Source: Candidatus Daviesbacteria bacterium RIFCSPLOWO2_02_FULL_41_8
Lineage (GTDB): Bacteria > Patescibacteriota > Microgenomatia > Daviesbacterales > UBA10151
Reading direction: 5' to 3'
Length of the DNA stretch: 25,138 bases
Assembly: GCA_001777455.1 (NCBI GenBank)
Contig: MFDZ01000028.1
Span: forward strand, 3,932 to 29,069
Below are positions 20,545-25,138 of the stretch, in pieces. Both the position numbers and the translations under genes were made by a program. The notes beneath the pieces are model-generated. The model was not told the DNA's origin. It searched no databases and saw only the letters and a program-made list of their open reading frames with translations. The first letter of the stretch is position 1; each line of letters begins with the position of its first letter.

Positions 20545-23427
20545 GTGGACGAAATTAGTGACTCTATCAATAATAAAACTAGTATTTCGCTTTCGCGAAA
20601 CAAGCCTGTTGCTTTAGTTGTGGGAGCAGCGGGTTTTTTGGGCTCGCATCTGGTTGATCAACTGCTCGATAAAGGAATACAGGTAATCGGAGTAGATGAT
20701 CTGTCAAACGGAAAAAAGCAAAATCTGCAAGATGCTGCGGGAGACAAGAATCTGCATTTCTTGATTGAGTCCCCGGATGGTTTGGAATTGGAGTTATCAA
20801 GACTGGACTATTTATTTATATTGCCTTCAGAGAACTGGAATTTGCAGAAAATTCTGGATCTTTTTAGTAAGACTAAGTGCCGATGCCTTTTATTCTCCTC
20901 GATTGAGCTTTATGAAAACGGAGCAGACCTTCGTTGGTTAAAAGAAGCGGAAAAGAAATTGGCCAGGTGTGCAGATAGAAATCATTTAAATGCGCGGGTT
21001 TTGCGGTTGGGTCCGGTTTACGGACCCAGGATGGATTTTAAAGTTGATGACCCCATGATCAGACTAATTGCCCAGGCGCTAAAAGGAGATTTGCAAAAAG
21101 ATGTTTCCCTGGAGTTTTCCTCAAGGGCGCTTTATGTTTCAGACGCTGTTGACTTAGGTATAAGAACAATATTTGCCGGGAGTACCGCCCAAAAGATATT
21201 TGACGGAGTATTGCCTGACCCACTGAAAGTTGCGGAGATAAAACAAGTCTTGCTTGATCCGGTCTGGTATGAACAAAAGGATTTTATTCCGTCTGAGCTG
21301 CCGCCCTGGCCCACCCCGAATCTGGAGAAGACGATCAGGACGCTAAGTTGGCACCCAAACATAAAACTAGTGGCCTGTTTAAGAAAAACTCTTGAATATT
21401 TGAAAGAAAATGAGGTTGAGATACCTGAACCGGAAGATGGTCCGGTGGCCGGCGGATCGAAGACGGATGAAAAAGAGAGCGCTAAGTGGGATGAGGCCAG
21501 GAAGGAGAGTTTGGAGGCATTCAAACGGAGCGGAGCCGATAGGGACAGGGTAGAAACAAAGAAGGGGAGATGGCGACTTAAATTTCCAGTCTCTTTTTCC
21601 AGGACGTATATGCTGTTTTTGTTGGCCTTAGTCACATACGCTTTAATTTGGCCGGCCTTGCTTTTCGGATGGGGGATTTTTACCTTTGATATAAAGTTCA
21701 ATCAGGGACTAAAAAATTTACAAAAAGGGGAGTTTGAACAAAGTTTAGCAGACTTTAAACGAGCAAATGACGGTTTAACGGAAGTACAATCTATTTATAA
21801 CAACCTGGAGCCGGTTCGCCGGATCAATATTTTCAGAAAACAATTTGAGACTATTGACAGGCTACTTAACCTATCGTCGCTTTCCGTATCCGCTTCCAGG
21901 AATACGATTCTCGGCATTCAGGCGTTAATTAAAAGTATAAAAGCAGTGACCGGAGAGATTGCAGATTCACCGGCAGAGTATCTTAGCAATGCTCAAGTCG
22001 AACTAAATTCAGCTCAGGAGGATCTATCTAAAGCGGAAGCGATCCTGAAAAACAGCAATTTAGAAAGGGGACTGCCGGGAATTCTTGCAGAGAAAGTCAA
22101 TAAGATTTCCGGGCAAGTATCCGACTCACGAAAACTGGTCAGTAAGGCATATTCCGCCAGTATTTTATTTCCTAAGCTGGTGGCAGTGGATGGGGTAAGA
22201 AATTATCTGGTATTACTGCAGAACAATACAGAGCTCCGTCCCACAGGGGGATTTATCGGCTCCTTTGCCAAAGTCACTTTTGAGGAAGGAAAATTAAAAA
22301 AATTAAACGTTAATGATATCTATACCATAGACGGACAACTGGCTGTTCATGTTGAGCCGCCGAAGGAGATTAAAGAAGATTTGGGTCAGAAAGATTTCTT
22401 TTTGCGGGATAGTAATTGGGAGCCTGATTTTCCGGCCGCCGCCAAGCAGGCCCAGTGGTTTTATACCAAGGAAACAGGCGAGCGGATAGAAGGGGTAGTG
22501 GCTTTGGATGTTTCGGCTCTTGAGCATTTATTGGCAAACACCGGACCGGTAGACCTGCCTGATTATCAGGAAAAAATTACCGCGGAAAACATTTTTGAAA
22601 AAACGGTCGCCCATGCGGACTTAAGTTTTTCACCCGGTTCCCAAGCAAAGAAAAGTTTTTTGACAACTCTAACAAGCGGAGCGATGGAGAGGATTTTCTT
22701 CCTGCCGCAAAATAATTGGCCGGAAATTTTGACAGCACTGGGCAAATTGTTAGACGAAAAACATATCAGTGTTTATTTAAACGATCCCAAACTTTTTTCT
22801 TTTATAGTTTCCCAAAACTGGATGCACACAATGCCCGTCCAAACAGAGCAGAATAAAAATAGGGATTTTTTAAGCGTGGTTGAAGCCAACCTGGGAGCTA
22901 ACAAAGCAAATTACTATCTGGACAGAAGCTACAATCTGGAAACGGTAGCGGGGAAGTCGGGAGAGATAAAACACAGATTGCGGATCAGTTATTTAAACAG
23001 AAGCCCGTCGGAAACTTTCCCCGGGGGAAAGTATAAAAACAGAATACGCCTTTATTTGCCGTTTGGTACTCAGCTGACCAGGGCGTTGTGGGGGGAGACT
23101 GATATCACTAAAGCGGTCAGCAGTTTTACGGATTACGGCCGGACAGGCTATTCGGTACTTTTAGAGCTTTTGCCAAAGGAGCAGAAAACTTTAGTGGTGG
23201 ATTACGCAGTACCGCTAAAATTGGAGTTTCAAAACGGAGTTGCTCTCTACAGGCTGGATATTATCAAACAGGCAGGCACAGATAAAGATCCTTTGCAATG
23301 GACTGTTACACACCCAATTAATTACAAAGTAATCTCACCGCAGGTTAAACAAACAGGACCTCAGGAACAAAAAGTTTCTACAGACCTGTCAGTCGACAGG
23401 AGTTTTGAGGTAGAATTTAGGAAATAG
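20545..23427 (+). CDS. Rossmann (SDR/epimerase-like) domain fused to membrane-anchored DUF4012
   Basis: A 960-residue two-part protein. Residues 15-290 are an extended-SDR NAD-binding domain: GAAGFLGSHLV near 26-36, VDDLSNG at the second strand, and RLGPVYGPR near 154. The Tyr-x-x-x-Lys catalytic pair is not found where expected (DLRWLKEAEK stands there), so the enzyme may be inactive or use another mechanism. A charged linker at 295-345 leads to one membrane helix near 352-378, then a helical region, then DUF4012 with NNTELRPTGGFIGS near 560. DUF4012 proteins are found in cell-surface glycan loci and are probably outside the membrane. GTG at 20545 is chosen because a TTG at 20518 lies between the -35 and -10 boxes. 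With the flippase nearby, a role in surface glycan assembly is a fair guess. Confidence 0.85.
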   Translation: MDEISDSINNKTSISLSRNKPVALVVGAAGFLGSHLVDQLLDKGIQVIGVDDLSNGKKQNLQDAAGDKNLHFLIESPDGLELELSRLDYLFILPSENWNLQKILDLFSKTKCRCLLFSSIELYENGADLRWLKEAEKKLARCADRNHLNARVLRLGPVYGPRMDFKVDDPMIRLIAQALKGDLQKDVSLEFSSRALYVSDAVDLGIRTIFAGSTAQKIFDGVLPDPLKVAEIKQVLLDPVWYEQKDFIPSELPPWPTPNLEKTIRTLSWHPNIKLVACLRKTLEYLKENEVEIPEPEDGPVAGGSKTDEKESAKWDEARKESLEAFKRSGADRDRVETKKGRWRLKFPVSFSRTYMLFLLALVTYALIWPALLFGWGIFTFDIKFNQGLKNLQKGEFEQSLADFKRANDGLTEVQSIYNNLEPVRRINIFRKQFETIDRLLNLSSLSVSASRNTILGIQALIKSIKAVTGEIADSPAEYLSNAQVELNSAQEDLSKAEAILKNSNLERGLPGILAEKVNKISGQVSDSRKLVSKAYSASILFPKLVAVDGVRNYLVLLQNNTELRPTGGFIGSFAKVTFEEGKLKKLNVNDIYTIDGQLAVHVEPPKEIKEDLGQKDFFLRDSNWEPDFPAAAKQAQWFYTKETGERIEGVVALDVSALEHLLANTGPVDLPDYQEKITAENIFEKTVAHADLSFSPGSQAKKSFLTTLTSGAMERIFFLPQNNWPEILTALGKLLDEKHISVYLNDPKLFSFIVSQNWMHTMPVQTEQNKNRDFLSVVEANLGANKANYYLDRSYNLETVAGKSGEIKHRLRISYLNRSPSETFPGGKYKNRIRLYLPFGTQLTRALWGETDITKAVSSFTDYGRTGYSVLLELLPKEQKTLVVDYAVPLKLEFQNGVALYRLDIIKQAGTDKDPLQWTVTHPINYKVISPQVKQTGPQEQKVSTDLSVDRSFEVEFRK

Positions 23428-23500
23428 ATGGTAGTTCTCGACAAGCTCGAACAATAATTATTATATTCTTCGACCGAGCGAAGCGAGTGGAGAAGTACAT
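23428..23500. repeat. Dispersed repeat ending GAGAAGTACAT, copy 2
   Basis: GTTCTCGACAAGCTCGAAC opens the element and CGAGCGAAGCGAGTGGAGAA with GTACAT closes it, giving a hairpin with an AT-rich loop. It is related to 17057-17128. It starts right after the DUF4012 stop and ends 20 bases before the transporter start. Confidence 0.65.
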
Positions 23501-23520
23501 TTTTATGATAGACTAAATAA

Positions 23521-24363
23521 ATGGCGAATTTAGGTTTTTTGGCTGCCTTGGGAGCTGCACTGGCTTGGGGGTCATACATGGTCCCTTTTAAAAAATCCCG
23601 CAATTCGAATTTAACCCAATTTCAAGCCTTAATGGCGGCGGGGATTGGTTTTTCCGGTCTGCTGATTTCTTTGGTGTTGGGCTTTCCTTTAAGCTTTAAT
23701 TTGTATGGGCTGGCCAGCGGAGTTTTATGGGCAACTGCCAATATGGTAGCTTTGATAGCTATCTCCAGCCTGGGACTTGCCCGAGCTGTACCGGTAATTT
23801 CCTCATTAATTATAGTTTCATCTTTTCTATGGGGAGCGCTAATTTTTAATGAGCTGACGTCAGGATTACTAGTTGGCTTTTCAGGGATTGGACTAATTAT
23901 ATTCGGAGTCATCTTAATCAGCGCGATTGGTAATACCGGAAGTAAAAATATTAAAAAAGGATTATTGGCCACAGTTTTAGCCGGGGTGATTTGGGGCAGC
24001 CAGTGGGTTCCTTTAAAGATGGGTAATACTAATGCCCTTAATTTATTTTTTCCGGTTTGTTTTGGGATATTCTTTTCCGGCTTAATTTTTTTTGTAGTCA
24101 AAAGAACAGAATTTAAAAGAGAAGCTATTGCTGAAAGCTTGTTAAGCGGATTGGTTTGGAACGTAGGTAATTTATTATCACTCATCTCACTTTCAATAAT
24201 TGGTTCGTCAAAAATGGGGCCAATCAGTCAAGTGGCAACACTAGTGGCAGTGCTCTGGGGGCTGTTTTATTTTAAAGAAGTGACTAATAAGAAAGCCAGG
24301 ATACAGGTTTTAATAGGAGCGGTGATACTTTTGGCTGGGGTAGCTACCTTGGCTTTTGCTTGA
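23521..24363 (+). CDS. DMT-superfamily transporter, GRP sugar-porter-like
   Basis: A 280-residue, very hydrophobic protein with about ten helices in two similar halves (the motif LAWGSYMVPFKK in the first half and VIWGSQWVPLKMG in the second). The WGS-x-x-VP-K repeat is typical of the GRP (glucose/ribose porter, RhaT/TMEM144-like) branch of the drug/metabolite transporter superfamily. It probably moves a sugar or related small molecule across the cytoplasmic membrane by proton coupling. Length fits. A -10-like TATGAT lies 11 bases before the ATG. The substrate cannot be told from sequence. Confidence 0.85.
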   Translation: MANLGFLAALGAALAWGSYMVPFKKSRNSNLTQFQALMAAGIGFSGLLISLVLGFPLSFNLYGLASGVLWATANMVALIAISSLGLARAVPVISSLIIVSSFLWGALIFNELTSGLLVGFSGIGLIIFGVILISAIGNTGSKNIKKGLLATVLAGVIWGSQWVPLKMGNTNALNLFFPVCFGIFFSGLIFFVVKRTEFKREAIAESLLSGLVWNVGNLLSLISLSIIGSSKMGPISQVATLVAVLWGLFYFKEVTNKKARIQVLIGAVILLAGVATLAFA

Positions 24364-24406
24364 GTATTGCCTAGTGAGCCCAAATGTGGTAAATTGACAC
24401 TTCGCG

Positions 24407-24412
24407 TATAAT
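24407..24412 (+). promoter_or_regulatory. -10 box upstream of rplY
   Basis: A perfect TATAAT, followed six bases on by an ATG at 24419 that opens a 20-codon frame into the repeat. A TTGACA at 24394 is only 7 bases away and cannot be its -35. Confidence 0.5.
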
Positions 24413-24426
24413 ATCAAAATGCAAAG

Positions 24427-24502
24427 TGTCATCCTGAGGAACGAAGTGACGAAGGATCTAGATCGGAATGTAATAGATTGATTCGCTTCATCCGCAATGA
24501 CA
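24427..24502. repeat. REP-like dispersed repeat, TGTCATCCTGAGGA type
   Basis: Opens TGTCATCCTGAGGAACGAAG and closes CCGCAATGACA, with CGAAGGATC and GATTCGCTTC inside. Its ends mirror each other (TGTCAT/ATGACA). It sits exactly between the -10 box and the rplY ribosome-binding region. Confidence 0.75.
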
Positions 24503-24512
24503 GGAAAATATT

Positions 24513-25138
24513 ATGGACAGATTAAGTTTGCAAGCCGAAGAAAGAATTATCTTAGGTAAAAAAGTTAAAAATCTGAGGAAGGACGGAAAACTGCCGGGCC
24601 ATGTTTTTGGTAAGGGTTTAGAAACCGAACATGTCTCAGTGGACGGCAAGACCTTCCTGCAAATTTTTAAAGAAGCAGGGGAGACCGGAGTAATTGATCT
24701 GAAGATAAGCAAGCTTGCTGCTGACGCAGTTGATGCAGAAAAAGTCCGTCCGGTAATGGTCAGGGGAATACAGTATAATCCGGTTTCCGGGGAGCCGGTC
24801 CACATTGATTTTTACCAGGTTAATCTGACCCAAAAAGTTAAAGTGCCGGTGCCGCTGGTATTAATAGGAGAGCAACCGGAATCAGTCCACTTGGGCGAAA
24901 CAATTGTTTTGCAAACATTGAATGAGGTACAGGTTGAAGCTTTACCGACAGACTTGGTAGAAAATATTGAAGTTGATATTACCCCGCTCAAGAATATTGA
25001 TGATGCGATTACAGTGGGCCAGTTAAGCTACGACAGAAGCAAGTTGACAATTGATGCCGCCGAGGAAGATATTGTGGTAAAACTTGCTCCGGCTGTGACT
25101 GCTGAGATGGAGAAATTACTTGAGGAACAGGCCGCAGA
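24513..25138 (+). CDS. rplY: 50S ribosomal protein bL25 (Ctc form), C-terminus cut by window edge
   Basis: 208 codons are visible without a stop. Residues 1-90 are the 5S-rRNA-binding L25 domain (LGKKVKNLRKDGKLPGHVFG near 14-33; VRGIQYNPVSGEPVHIDFYQ is noted only by its end HIDFYQV). Residues 95-190 are the TL5/Ctc C-terminal beta domain (VKVPVPLVLIGE, LNEVQVEALPTDL, IEVDITPLKN). The protein binds 5S rRNA and is linked to general stress in Gram-positive bacteria. AGGA seven bases before the ATG is a plausible ribosome-binding site. A repeat separates the gene from its likely promoter. Confidence 0.95.
   Translation, partial: MDRLSLQAEERIILGKKVKNLRKDGKLPGHVFGKGLETEHVSVDGKTFLQIFKEAGETGVIDLKISKLAADAVDAEKVRPVMVRGIQYNPVSGEPVHIDFYQVNLTQKVKVPVPLVLIGEQPESVHLGETIVLQTLNEVQVEALPTDLVENIEVDITPLKNIDDAITVGQLSYDRSKLTIDAAEEDIVVKLAPAVTAEMEKLLEEQAA

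Noticed and set aside
23622..24185. Long frame on the minus strand within the transporter gene
   Set aside because: It is the antisense shadow of a gene with clear membrane helices and internal duplication; the antisense product has no recognisable feature.

Overview
The window looks like a chromosome piece from a small-genome bacterium of the Candidate Phyla Radiation (Patescibacteria), most like Microgenomates. This is inferred from gene content and style: a PrgI/VirB4 type IV secretion-like cluster, two 23S-IVS-type four-helix-bundle genes, a Rossmann-DUF4012 fusion, very short or absent 5' leaders, few Shine-Dalgarno sites, and low-complexity repeats in almost every gap. No 16S rRNA or marker tree is available here to fix the lineage.

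Layout. (1) 1-3533, minus strand: two large proteins of unknown function, the left one cut by the window edge. A cobalamin-type riboswitch with a well-placed promoter precedes them. (2) 3533-3892: a repeat-filled gap and a divergent promoter reading right. (3) 3893-11280, plus strand: a T4SS-like operon of PrgI with a beta-sandwich tail, a TraC-like subunit, the VirB4 ATPase, a membrane-anchored lytic transglycosylase with an M23-like tail, and a small anchored Ig-like protein. Two unrelated-looking four-helix-bundle genes sit among these, each bordered by repeats. (4) 11362-15368, minus strand: dnaN, a membrane-anchored PD-(D/E)XK nuclease and dnaA, with DnaA boxes both between dnaN and dnaA and upstream of dnaA, so oriC probably lies here. 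A DUF433/DUF5615 toxin-antitoxin pair lies beyond dnaA. (5) 15605-18700, plus strand: an anchored unknown protein, then the classical origin-side block rpmH-rnpA-yidD-yidC-khpB. (6) 18722-25138, plus strand: a flippase, RNase HI, the Rossmann-DUF4012 fusion, a GRP-like sugar transporter, and ribosomal protein bL25, cut by the right edge.

How it fits together. The right half is replication and translation housekeeping plus envelope assembly (YidC/YidD insertion, KhpB, flippase, DUF4012). The middle is a cell-surface machine with an ATPase, a membrane channel part and a wall-cutting enzyme, which suggests DNA or protein transfer or pilus assembly across the envelope.

Most unusual points: a B12-type riboswitch whose P6 region is occupied by a dispersed repeat and which controls genes of unknown function; a 52-base cloverleaf palindrome in its leader; four-helix-bundle genes bracketed by repeats; a perfect 15-bp hairpin with a DnaA box across its loop at the likely origin; at least four leaderless promoter-start arrangements; and about eight families of quasi-palindromic intergenic repeats, one of which has entered a coding sequence.
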